In this document: positions 12,987-24,330 of the stretch, one piece after another
Position numbering within the stretch: the first letter of the stretch is position 1
Layout of the letters: every line of letters begins with the position of its first letter
Assembly (NCBI RefSeq): GCF_019578655.1
Contig: NC_063259.1
Coordinates: forward strand, 9,722,001 to 9,786,000
Direction: 5' to 3'
Source: Ricinus communis
Lineage: Eukaryota; Streptophyta; Magnoliopsida; Malpighiales; Euphorbiaceae
DNA: 64,000 nucleotides
Program-made: the position numbers and the translations under genes
The notes under the pieces: generated by a model
Told to the model about the DNA's origin: nothing
Database searches by the model: none
What the model saw: the letters and a program-made list of their open reading frames with translations, nothing else

Positions 12987-13203
12987 TTAGGAAGTCTCTT
13001 CATGCCAAGTAGACAATGATAAAATCTTGAAGGTGGGTGTGGAAATTGAGGACGCTCCATTCCTTGCAAAGGCCTTAGCGACAATACTCGTAGTGGCTTG
13101 AGCAATAGCTTTGGCACGAGCCCTCGTGATAGGTCCGTTTGAACGAATGCTCAACATGTCTTCCTCTTGAGCCTCCGTCAATGTCAATGGTGGAACTGCA
13201 TCA
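12987..13203 (-). pseudogene. LTR-encoded C-terminal tail of CRM-like pol (CR-motif region)
   Basis: The frame that ends the integrase reads on through the PPT into the LTR. This complete LTR copy shows the full tail. It opens with DAVPPLTLTEAQEED, passes through GPITRARAKAIAQ, and ends at a TAA (12987-12989) after about 71 residues. CRM elements are known to carry a C-terminal CR motif thought to guide insertion to centromeric chromatin, partly encoded in the LTR in some groups. Calling this tail a CR motif is inference from position. In this 5' LTR the tail is not joined to pol, but to 12 codons from the neighbouring satellite that happen to be in frame (13204-13238). Confidence 0.75.
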
Positions 13204-13259
13204 TATACCCTTTTACGGGATTGTTTTCTCATACTCATAAATATACCTGCCTAACGGTG

Positions 13260-13710
13260 TTGTTTTCTCATATTCACATATATACCCCTTTTATGGGGTT
13301 TTTTTCCCGTACTCATAAATATACCTGTCTTACAAGTTATTTTCTCATATTCATAGATATACCCCTTTTACATGTTAGCTTTCTCATACTTGACAATGTA
13401 CCGCTTGTTCGAGGTTATTTTCTCATATTCATAAATATACTCTTTTTATAGGGTTGTTTTTCATACTTACAAATATAACCCTTTTACATGGTTGTTTTTT
13501 AATATTTACAAATATACCCCTTTTACGGTTGTTTTGTCATTTTAAAAGATATAATACCTTTTACGGGGTTATTTTCTCATACTCAAATGTATCCTTCTCA
13601 CGGGGATGTTTTCTCATACTCATGAATATAACCCTTTTACGCAGTTGTTTTGTCATACTCACAAATATACCTCAGTTACAGAGTTATTTTATAATATTTA
13701 AAAATATACC
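13260..13710 (+). repeat. Segmental duplicate, partner of 17110-17525
   Basis: An ordered run of unusual monomers is shared with 17110-17525. It includes TTTTTTCCCGTACTCATAAA, a TATCCTTCTCACGGGG monomer, a CTCATGAATAT monomer and TTATTTTATAATATTTAAAA. The offset is about 3.81-3.85 kb. The shared order of several rare variants means duplication of a block rather than monomer-by-monomer similarity. Confidence 0.8.
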
Positions 13711-16119
13711 TATTTTAGGGGGTTGTTTTCTCATATTAACAAATATACCCCTTTTATGGGGTTATTTTCTTATACTAAAAAATATACCACTCTCAGGGGT
13801 TGTTTTCTCATATTTATAAGTATACCTCTTTTACAGGGTTGCTTTCTCATACTCACAAGTACACCCCTCGTACAGAGTTATTTCCTCACATTCATAAATA
13901 TACCATTTTTACGTCAATGTTTTCTCATACTAAAGAACATAGCCCATTTACGGGGTTGTTTTCTCTTATTAAAAAGTACACCCTTTTTACGAAGTTGTTT
14001 TCTCATATTCATAAAAGTGTCCTTATTATGGGGTTGTTTTCTTATTCTCACAAATATACCAACTTTATATGGTTGTTTTCTCATACTCATAAATATACCT
14101 CTCTTACGGGGTTATTTTTCTTATATGCATAAATAAACCCCTTTTACCAGGTTGCTTTCTAATAATCACAAATATACCCCTCGTACGGGGTTGGTTTCTC
14201 ATATTTATAAAGATACCCTTTTATGGGGTAATTATCTCATACTCATAAATTTACCGCTCTTAAGGTTCTTGTTTAATATCTACAAATATAACACTCTTAC
14301 GGTTTTGTTTCTAATATTGGAAAACATAATCCTTTTACAAGGTTGTTTGCCCATACTGAGAAATATGCCTATTTTACGGGTCATTTTCTCATACTCATAA
14401 ATATATCTCTTTTATGTGGTTATTTTCTCATACTCACAAATATACCCTTGTTACGTGTTTGTTTTCTCATATGTACAAGTGAACCCCTATTATAAGCTTG
14501 TTTTCTCATACTAAAAAGTATACCCTTTCTACGGGGCTATCTTCTCATACACACAATTATACCCATTGTACGGGGTTGTTTTCTCATATTAAAAAATATA
14601 CCATTTTTACGGGGTTGTTTTCTCATACTCACACATATGCCCCTCTTACGGGGTTATTTTTAATAACAAATATACACTTTTACAGGATTATTTTCTCAGA
14701 TAAAAAAATACCCCTTTTAAGAGGTTGTATTGTCATACTCATAAATATACTCCTCTTACAGAGTTATTTTCTCATATTTACGAATATATCCCTCTCATGG
14801 GTGTTTTCTCATATTAAAAAATTTATCTCTTTTACGGGATTGTTTTCTCATACTCACAAATATAACCCTCTTACTGGGTTATTTCCTAATATTTACAGCT
14901 ATACCCCTCTTACGAGGTTATTTTCTCATATTAACAAATATATCCCTTTTACGGGGTTGTTTTCTCATACTCATACATATACCACACTTACGGTGTTGTT
15001 CTCTCATATTTATAAATATACCTCTTTTACGTAGTTGCTTTCTCATATACACAATTATACTCCAGTTATGGGGTTGCTTTCTCATATTCACAAATATACC
15101 ACTCTTATGTTTGTTTTCTCATAATCATAAATATATCTCTTTTACGGGGTTATTTTCTCATAATGACAAATATACCCCTGTTACGGGATTGTTTTCTAAT
15201 ATTTACAAATATACCCATCTTAAAGGGTTGTTTTCTCATATTTAAAAATGTATACATTTTATAGGGTTGTTTCCTTATACTTGCATCTCACATGGTTGTT
15301 TTCTCATACTCATAAATGTACCCCTTTTATGTGGTTGTTTTCATCATATTCACAAATATAGCCCTCTTACGAGGTTGTTTTCTCAAATTCATATAGATAC
15401 CCTTTTACTGGGTTGTCTTCCCATATTAAGAAATATACCACTTTTATAGGGTTTTTTTCTCAAACTCATAAGTATACCACTCTTACGGGGTTGCTTTCTC
15501 ATATTCATGAATAAACCCATTTCAGAGGGTTGCTTTTTCAAAACCCATAAATATTCTCCTCGTACGGGGTTGTTTTCTCATATTCATAAAGATACCATTT
15601 TTATGGGGTTGTTCTCTCATACTCACAAATATGTCCCTCTTACGGGGTTGTTTTGTAATATTTACAAACATAACCCTTTTACAGGGTTGTTTTCTCATAC
15701 TCACAAATATATCTCTCTTACGGGGTTGTTTTCTTATACTCATAAATATACTACTTTTACGAGTTTGTTTTTGCACACTCACAAGTATACCCCTTTTTAC
15801 GAGATTTTTTTCTCATACTAAAACATATGCCCTATTTACGAGGTTTTTTTTCTCATACTCACAAATATATCCTCGTTATCGGGTTGGTTTCACAAATTTA
15901 CAAATATATTCCACTTACAGGTGTTTTCTTATATTAAAAACTTCACCCCTTTTACGGGATTGTTTTCTCATAATAAGAAATATACCCCTTGTACGTGGTT
16001 ATTTTTTAATATTTATATATATTCACATTTATAAAGATGTCCCTTTTGTGGGGTTGTTTTCTCATACTCATAAATATACTCCTTTTATGAGATTGTTTTC
16101 TCATACTCACAAATATATC

Positions 16120-16640
16120 CCTCTTATGGCGTTGTTTTCTGATATTTACAAATATACTCTTCCTACGAGGTTGTTTACTCATATTAAAAAATATACCCCT
16201 TCTACGAGCTTGTTTTCTTATACTCAGAAATACAATCCTGTTATGGGGTTATGTTCTCATACTCACAATTACATCCCTCTTACGGGGTTTTTCTAATGCT
16301 AAAATACATACCCCATTTACAAAATTCTTTTCTCATACTAAAAAATGTACCCCTTTTTACGAGGTTGTTTTCTCATACTCACAAATATACCCCTGTTATG
16401 GGTTTGTTTTCTCATATTTACAAATACACCTCTCTTACGGGTGTTTTCTCATATGAAAAAAATTTATAAATATACCATTGTTGTGGGGTTATTTTCTCAT
16501 ATTTATAAATATTCCCATCTTATGTGGTTGTTTTCTAATATTTATAGTTATACCCCTCTTATGTAGTTGTTTTCTCATATTAATAAATATACCCTTTTTA
16601 CAGGGTTGTTTTCTCATACTCATAAATGTACCTTTTTCAT
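16120..16640 (+). repeat. Segmental duplicate, partner of 17535-18060
   Basis: Both blocks run through the same rare monomers in order: ATGGCGTTGTTTTCTGATAT, TTCTACGAGCTTGTT, a CTCAGAAATACA monomer, GGGGTTATGTTCTCATACTC and a CTAAAATACATA monomer. The offset is about 1.41 kb. Confidence 0.78.
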
Positions 16641-17109
16641 GGGGTTGCTTTCTCATAATGAACTTTATATCCCTCGTACGGGGTTGCCTTTTCATATTTA
16701 GAAATATACCCCTTTTACGGGTTATCTTTCTCATACTGGAAAATATATCCCTCATACAAGGTTGTTTTTTCATTAACATAAATATACCCTTCTTATGGGG
16801 TCGTTCTCCCAAACTCACAAATATAACCCTGTTACGGGGTTGTTTTCTCATTTAAAAAAAAAATATACACCTTTTGCAATGTTGTTTTCTCATACTAAAA
16901 AATGTACCCCTCTCACGAGGTTGTTTTCTCAAACTCATAAATATATCCCCTTTATGCGGTTGTCTTCTCATACTCACAAATATACCTCCGTTGCAGGATT
17001 ATTTTTAATATTCACAAATATACCTCTCATACAGGGTTTTTTCTCATATTAACAAATATACCCCTTTTATGGGATTGTTTTCTCATACTCATAAATATAC
17101 TCCTCTAAC

Positions 17110-17525
17110 GGTGTTGATTTCTCATATTCACCCTTTTTATGGGGTTTTTTCCCGTACTCATAAATGTACCTCCCTTTTACGGGTTATCTTTCTCATACTC
17201 GAAAATATACCCCTCGTTCAGGGTTGTTTTCTCATATTCATAAATTTACACTTTTTAAGGGGTTATTTTCTCATACTGATGAATATAACCTTTTTACGTG
17301 GTTATTTTCTAATATTTACAAATATACCCCTTTTACGGTTGTTTTCTCATTGTAAAAGATAAACATCTTTTACGGGGTTATTTTCTCATACTCATAAATG
17401 TATCCTTCTCACGGGGTGGTTTTCTCATACTCATGAATATGCCCCTTTTACGCGGTTGTTTTGTCATACTCACAAATATACCCGAGTTACAGAATTATTT
17501 TATAATATTTAAAAATATACCTCTT
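17110..17525 (+). repeat. Segmental duplicate, partner of 13260-13710
   Basis: See partner block. It is followed at about 17525 by an abrupt switch (TCTTTTAATATTCCC) into the block that duplicates 16120-16640, so 17525 looks like an internal recombination junction. Confidence 0.78.
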
Positions 17526-17534
17526 TTAATATTC

Positions 17535-18060
17535 CCTTCTTATGGCGTTGTTTTCTGATATTTACAAATATACTCCATTTATGGGGTTGTTTTCTCATAT
17601 TAAAAAATATACCCCTTCTACGAGCTTGTTCTCTCATACTCAGAAATACACTCCTCTTATGGGGTTATGTTCTCATACTCACAAGTACTCCTCTTACGGG
17701 GGTTTTTTCTAGTACTAAAATACATAGCCCATTTACAGGATTGTTTTCTCATACTAAAAAATATAACTCTTTTACGAGGTTGTTTTCTCATACTCATAAA
17801 TATAACCCTATTACGGGGTTGTTTTCTCATATTTACAAATACACCCCTCTTACAGGTGTTTTCTCATATGAAAAACTTTACAAATATACCCTTGTTACGG
17901 GGTTATTCTCTCATATTTACAAATATTCCTCTCTTACGTGGTTGTTTTCTAATTTTTATAGATATACCCTTCTTATGTGGTTGTTTTCTCGTATTAACAA
18001 ATATACGCATTTTACGGGGTTATTTTCTCATACTCTTAAATATAACCCTCTTATAGGGTT
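17535..18060 (+). repeat. Segmental duplicate, partner of 16120-16640
   Basis: Carries the same ordered rare monomers as its partner 1.41 kb upstream. Confidence 0.78.
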
Positions 18061-21000
18061 GTTTTCTCATATTTATAAATTTACCTTTTGCACGGGGTTG
18101 CTTTCTCATACGAAATTGTATATCTCTCGTACGGGGTTGCTTTCTCATATTCAGAAATATACTCCTTTTACGTGGTTGTTTTCTCATACTACCAATATAC
18201 CTTTGTTACGGGGTTGTTTTCTAATATTTATAAAAATACCCCTTTTATTGAGTTATATTCTTATATTAGAAAATATACTCCTTTTACGAGGTTGTTTTCT
18301 CATACTTGCAAATATACCCACTTACGTGGTTTTTTTCTCGAACTCATATATACCCCTTTTACAAGGTTGTTTTCCCATACTCATAAATATAACCCTATTA
18401 TAGGGTTGTTTTCTAATATTTACAAATGTACCCCTCTTATGGTCCTGTTTTCTAATATTAAAAAATTTACCACTTCTACAATATTTTTATCTCATACTCT
18501 TAAACATAGCCCTCTTACGGGGATGTTTTCTCATATTCACAAATAAACCCCTTTTACAGGGTTGCATTCTCATAGTCACTAATATATCCCTAGCACGGAG
18601 TTGGTTTCTCATATTCATAAACATACCAATTTTAAGGGATTGTTATCTTATACTCATAAATATACCCCTCTTACAGTGTTGTTTTCTAATATTTACAAAT
18701 ATACCCCTCTTACAGTGTTGTTTTCTCTCATACTAACAAATATGCCCCTCGTATGGGATTGTTTTCTCATATTCATAAATATATCCCTTTTACGGGGTTA
18801 TTTTCTCACACTCACAAATATATTTCTCTTACGGGGTCATTTTCTCATACTCATATATATACCCCCTTTTTGAGGTTTTTTTCTCATACTCACAACTATA
18901 CCCCTTTTATGGGCATTTTCTCATATTAAAAAATATCCCCCTTTTACGGTGTTGTTTTCTCATACTCATAAATATACCTCTCTTATGAGGTTGTTTTCTC
19001 AAAATCATCCCTTTTACTGGGTTGCTTTCTCATACTTACAGATATACTCCTCGTACGAAGTTATATTCATAAAGATAACTATTTTACAAGTTTGTTATCT
19101 CACACTCACAAATATACCACTCTTACAGGGCTGTTTTCTAATATTTACAAATATACGCCTCTCACGGATCTTTTTTCTCATATTAAAAAATATACCCCCT
19201 CTACGAGGTTGTTCTCTCATACTCATACATATACGCCTCTTACGCGGTTGTTTTCTCGTACTTACAAATATAACCTTTTTAGGGGGTTGCTCTCTAATAT
19301 TTCCAAATGTACCCTCTTATAGCCCTATTTTTTAATGTTAAAAAATATAACACTGTTACAAGGTTTTTATCTCATACTCTTAAATATAGCCCTCTTACGA
19401 GGATCTTTTCTCATAATCACAAATAAACCCCTTTTATGGGGTTGCCTTCTCATAATCACAAATATATCCCTCGTGCGGGTTGGTTTCTCATATTCATAAA
19501 CATAGGGCTGTTATCTCATACTCGTAAATATACTCCTCTTACGGTGTTGTTTTCTAATATTTACAAATTATACCTTACTGACGGTGTTATTTCTTATATT
19601 AAAATCCATTTAGAGGGTTGTTCTCTCATACTAATAAATATACCCCTCATATGGGGTTGTTTTCTCATACTTATAAATATATCCCTTTTACGGGGTTGTT
19701 TTCTCTCACAAATATATTCCTCTTACGGGGTCGTTTTCTCGTACTCATATATATACCCCTTTTTTGAGATTTTTTTTCTCATACTAAAAAATATACCACT
19801 ATTATCGAGTTGTTTTCTCATATTAAGAAATACACTCTTTTTACGGAGTTGGTTTCTCACACTCACAAATATACCCCACTTACGGGGTTGTTTTCTCAAA
19901 CTCATTTAAATACTCCTTGTATGAGGTTGTTTTCTAATACTCACAAATTTACCCCTATTACGGGGTTGTTTCCTAATATTTACAAATATACCCCTCTTAT
20001 TAGGTTATATTTTGAAATTAAATAATATGTCACTTTAACAGGGTTGTTTTCTCATACTCACAAATATATCCCCCTTACGAGGTTGTTTTCTCATACTCAT
20101 AAATATATCCCTTTTACGAGGTTGTTTTCTCATACTTAGGAATATAGGCCTGTTATATGGTTGTTTTCTTATATTAAAAAGTATACCCTTTTTACAGGAT
20201 TGTTTTCTCATACTAAAAATTATACCCCTTTTTACGGGGTTGTTTTCTCATACTCACAAATATACCCCTATTACGGGGTTGTTTTCTCACATTTATAAAT
20301 ATATCCCTCTTACGGGTGTTTTCTCATATTAACAAATATCCCCCTTTTACGGGGTTATTTTCTCATATTCACAAATATACCCTCTTACGGGGTTATTTTC
20401 TAATATTTACAAATATGTCCCTTTTTACGGGGTTGTTTCCTCATACTCATAATTATACCCTTCTTACGTGGTTATTTTCTCATAATCACAATATAACCAT
20501 TTTACGTAGTTGCTTTCTTATACTCACAAATATGCCCCTCGTACGAGGTTGGTTTCTCATATTCATAAAGATGCCCATTTTACAAGGTTGTTATCTCATA
20601 CTCATAAAGACACCTCTCTTATGGGGTTATTTTTTAATATTTACAAATATATCCTTTCATGGGGCTGTTTTGCCAAATTCCAAAATATGTCACTTTTACA
20701 GGGTTGTTTTCTTTTTACTTATAAATATACCCCTCTTACGGGGACGTTTTCTTATATTCCTAAATAAATCTATCTTACTGGGTTGCTTTCTCATAATCAC
20801 AAGTATACCCCTCATACAAGGTTGGTTTCCCATATTCATGAAAATACCCTGTTTACGAGGTTGTGATCTCATACTCATAAATATACCCTTCTTACGGTGT
20901 TGTTTCTCATATTAAAAAGTATACTCCTTTTATGAGGTTGTTTTCTATTACTCACAAATGTACCCTTGTTACAGGGTTGTTTTCTCATATCTACAAATAA

Positions 21001-22584
21001 ACCCCTCTTACGAGATTATTTTCTCATATTAAATTATATAACCCATTTGTAGGGCTATTTTCTCATACGCACAAATATATCCCTCTTACTAGGCTGCTTT
21101 CTCATACTCACAAATATACCCTTTTTACAAGGTTGTTTCCTCATACTCACAAATATGTCCCTCTTATAGGGTTGTTTTCTAATATTTATAAATATACCCC
21201 TTTTACGAGGTTGTTTTCTCATACTCACAAATAAACCTGTATTATAGGGTTGTTTTCTAATATTTATAAATATACCCCTCTTACGGGGTTGTTTTCTTGT
21301 ACTCATAAATATACCCCTTTTATGAGGTTGTTTTCTCATACTCACAAATATACCCTGTTACGGGGTTGTTTTCTAATATTTATAAATATACCCCTCTTAC
21401 GGGGTTGTTTTCTCATAATAATAAATATACCCTTTTTTCGGGGTTGTTTTCTCATACTCACAAATATACCCCAGTTACGGGGTTATTTTCCAAAATTCAT
21501 ATATATACCCTTTTACGAGGTTGTTTTCTCATATTCATAAATATATCCCTATTACATGGTTGTTTTATAATATTTACAAATATAGCCCTCTTACGGAGCT
21601 GTTTTCTCATATTAAGAAATGTACCACTTTTATAAGGTTGTTATCTCATACTCATAAATATACCTCTCTTACGGGGATGTTTTTGCATATTAATAAATAA
21701 ACCACTTTTATGGGGTTGCTTTCTCATAATCACAAATATGCCCCTCGTATTAGGTTGGTTTCTTATATTCACAAACATACCCTTTTTACTGGGTTGTTGT
21801 CTCATACTCATAAATATACCTTTCTTACGGGACTGTTTTCTAATATTTACAAATATACCCCTTTTACGGTGTTGTTTCTCATATTAAAAAATATACTCCT
21901 TTCAAAGGGTTGTTCTCCCATACTCAATAATGCACCCCTGTTTTGGGATTATTTACTCATACTCATAAATATGTCCTTTTTACGAGGTTGTTCTCTCATA
22001 TTCACAAATATACCCCTGTTACATGGTTGTTTTATGATATTAATAAGTATATCCTTTTTACGGGATTGTTTTCTCATACTAAAAAATATACCCCTTTTAC
22101 GAGGTTGTTTTCTCATACTCACAATATACCCCTTTTACGGGTGTTTTCTCATATTAACAAATATCCCCCTTTTACGGTGTTTTTTCTCATACTCATAAAT
22201 ATACCCCTTTTACGGGTGTTTTCTCATATTAACAAATATCCCCCTTTTATAGTGTTGTTTTCTCATACTCATAAATATACCCCTCTTACGAGGTTGTTTT
22301 CTCAAAATCACAAATATATCCCTTTCACAGGGTTTCTTTCACACGCTCACAGATATACTCCTCGTACGATGTTGGTTTCTCATATTCATAAAGATAACCA
22401 TTTTACAAGTTTATTATCTCATACTCACAAATATACCACTCTTACAAGGTTGTTTTCTAATATTTACAAATATAAGCCTCTCACGGGTCTGTTTACCCCT
22501 TCTACGAGGTTATTCTCACATTCACAAATAAACCCCTCTCACTGGGTAGTTTTGTCATATTTAAAAAAATACCCTTTTTGGTGG

Positions 22585-22990
22585 GGCTATCTTCTCATAC
22601 TTACAATTATACCCCTCGTATGGGGTTATTTTCTCATATTCAAAAATATACCTTTATTACGGGGTTGTTTTCTCATATTCACAAATATACCCCTGTTACG
22701 GGGTTCGTTTCTCATATTTATAAATAAACCCCTCTTATTGTGTTATTTTATCATATTAAAAAGTATACCTCTTTTACAGGGCTATCTTCTCATACTTACA
22801 ATTATACCCCTCGTGCGGGGTTGTTTTCTGATATTCAGAAATATACCCTTTTTACGGGGTTGTTTTCCTATACTCACAAATATACCCTCCTTACGGGGTT
22901 GTTTTCTTATATTTATAAATAAACTCCTCTTATTGGGTTATTGTGTTATATTAAAAAATATACCCCTTTTACAGGGCTATCTTCTCATAC
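22585..22990 (+). repeat. 195-bp (5-monomer) higher-order repeat
   Basis: The marker GGCTATCTTCTCATACTT occurs at 22585, 22780 and 22975, exactly 195 bp apart (5 x 39). The monomers between the markers correspond in order. The third copy breaks off after the marker and joins GTATGAGGTTG. Confidence 0.82.
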
Positions 22991-23602
22991 TTGTATGAGG
23001 TTGTTTTTTCATATTCAGGAATATACCCTTTTTACGGGGTTGTTTTCTCACACTCACAAATATACCCCTCTTACGGGGTTATCTTCTAATATTTATAAAT
23101 ATATCTATCTTGCGGGATTGTTTTCTCATATTAAAAAATATATCCCTTTTACGGGGTTGTTGCGTCATACTCACAAATATATCCCTCTTATAAGGTTGTT
23201 CTCTCAAACTCATAAATATACCCTTTTATGAGGTTGTTTTCTCATAATCACAAATATACCCCTCTTACGGGGTTGTTTTTCCATATTCACAAATATACCC
23301 CTCTTATGGGTCTTTTTTTAATATTTATAAATATACCCCTCACACGAGGTTGTTTTCATGTATTAGAAAATATACTACTTTTACGGGCTTGTATTCTCAT
23401 ACTAAAAGATATACACTTTTCCTAGGTTGTTTTATCATACTCACAAATATACCCCTTGTTATGGGGTTGTTTTCTTATATTTACTAATATACCCTCTTAC
23501 GGGGCTGTTTTCTCATATTAAGGAATGTACCCTTTATTGCATTGTTTTCTCATACTCACAAGTCTGCCCTATTTACGAGGTTGTTTTTATACTCATATAT
23601 AT

Positions 23603-23690
23603 AGTACAAAAAGGTCTTTTCCGATTCCTATCAACATGGTGCACCTCTCAGTAGAGGGGCGTGAAAACACCATGGAGACTTTGACCGAAT
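23603..23690. other. ~88-bp non-satellite insertion in array B
   Basis: Sequence between ATATATAGTAC and GAATATATCCC has no resemblance to the 39-bp unit. It has a higher GC content and includes TCAGTAGAGGGGCGTG and CCATGGAGACTTTGACC. Both strands are open over the whole length, but it is too short to assign. No clear terminal inverted repeat or target-site duplication is visible. It could be a fragment of a mobile element or captured filler DNA. Confidence 0.65.
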
Positions 23691-24029
23691 GAATATATCC
23701 CTTTTACGCGGTTATTTTTTCATACTCACAAATATACCTCTATTATGTGGTTGTTTTCTAATATTTATAAATACACCCCTCTTACGGGTTTGTTTTCCAA
23801 TATTTACAAATATAACACCCTTACGGGGTTGTCTTCTCATTTTAAAAATACCTTGTACAAGGTTGTTTTCTCACACTCATAAATGTACCCCTCTAATAGG
23901 GTTGTTTTTCTCATACTCATAAATATACCTTTTTTACGTGGATATTTTTTCAAACTCACAAATATACCCCTGTTACAGGTTGTTTTCTAATATTTACAAA
24001 TACCCATCTTATGTGATTGTTTTCCTGTA

Positions 24030-24330
24030 TTAACAAATAAACTCATTTTATGGGGTTATTTTCTCATACTTGAAAATATACCCCTCTTACGGGGTTATTT
24101 TCTCATAATTATGAATATACCCTTTTTACCAGCTTGTTTTCTCATATTCATAAAGATATCCCTTTATTGTTTTCCTATACTCATTAATATACCCCTTTTA
24201 CGAGGTTGTTTTCTCATACTCACAAATATACCCCTCTTATGGCATTATTTTCTAATATTTACAAAAAACTCCTCTTATGTGGTTGTTTTCTCATATTAAA
24301 AAATATACCCCTTCTACGAGGTTGTTTTCT
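24030..24330 (+). repeat. Segmental duplicate, partner of ~25345-25560
   Basis: Shared order: AATAAACTCATTTTA, a TATGAATATACCC monomer, a CATAAAGATATCCCTTTA monomer and ACTCATTAATATACCCC. Offset is about 1.31 kb. Confidence 0.68.

Larger units (their letters stand above)
5720..13203 (-). mobile_element. CRM-like Ty3/gypsy chromovirus, 3' LTR truncated
   Basis: On the minus strand the order is 5' LTR (12138-13203), PBS, leader, gag, protease, reverse transcriptase, RNase H, integrase, PPT, then the first ~143 bp of the 3' LTR. LTR ends are TGATGC and GCATCA, a perfect 6-bp inverted pair. The order PR-RT-RH-IN is that of Ty3/gypsy (Metaviridae). The integrase tail contains ATFNVADLSPY, and pol reads through the PPT into the LTR. 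Both are hallmarks of the plant CRM (centromeric retrotransposon) lineage as known from the literature. Coding regions are broken by stops and frameshifts, so the copy is not autonomous. About 920 bp of the 3' LTR and the left target-site copy are missing. The lineage call is by motif recognition, not by a tree. Confidence 0.88.
12138..13203 (-). repeat. 5' LTR of the CRM-like element (1066 bp)
   Basis: The minus-strand LTR starts TGATGCAGTTCC at 13203 and ends CTAACGCATCA at 12138, with perfect TGATGC/GCATCA termini. The PBS follows directly. The right flank is satellite array B (TATACCC from 13204). Its first ~217 bp are an open reading frame that equals the C-terminal end of pol (separate entry). 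The rest is non-coding and contains a TATA-like element near 12875-12882. The upstream boundary matches the point where the 3' LTR begins after the PPT, which fixes the LTR start independently. Confidence 0.88.

Noticed and set aside
5720..13203. Circularly permuted or tandem element, because the pol end appears at both ends
   Set aside because: The duplicated segment begins TGATGC right after a perfect PPT and matches the LTR start, and the other end is GCATCA before a PBS. It is simply pol sequence encoded in the LTR, plus a truncated 3' LTR.
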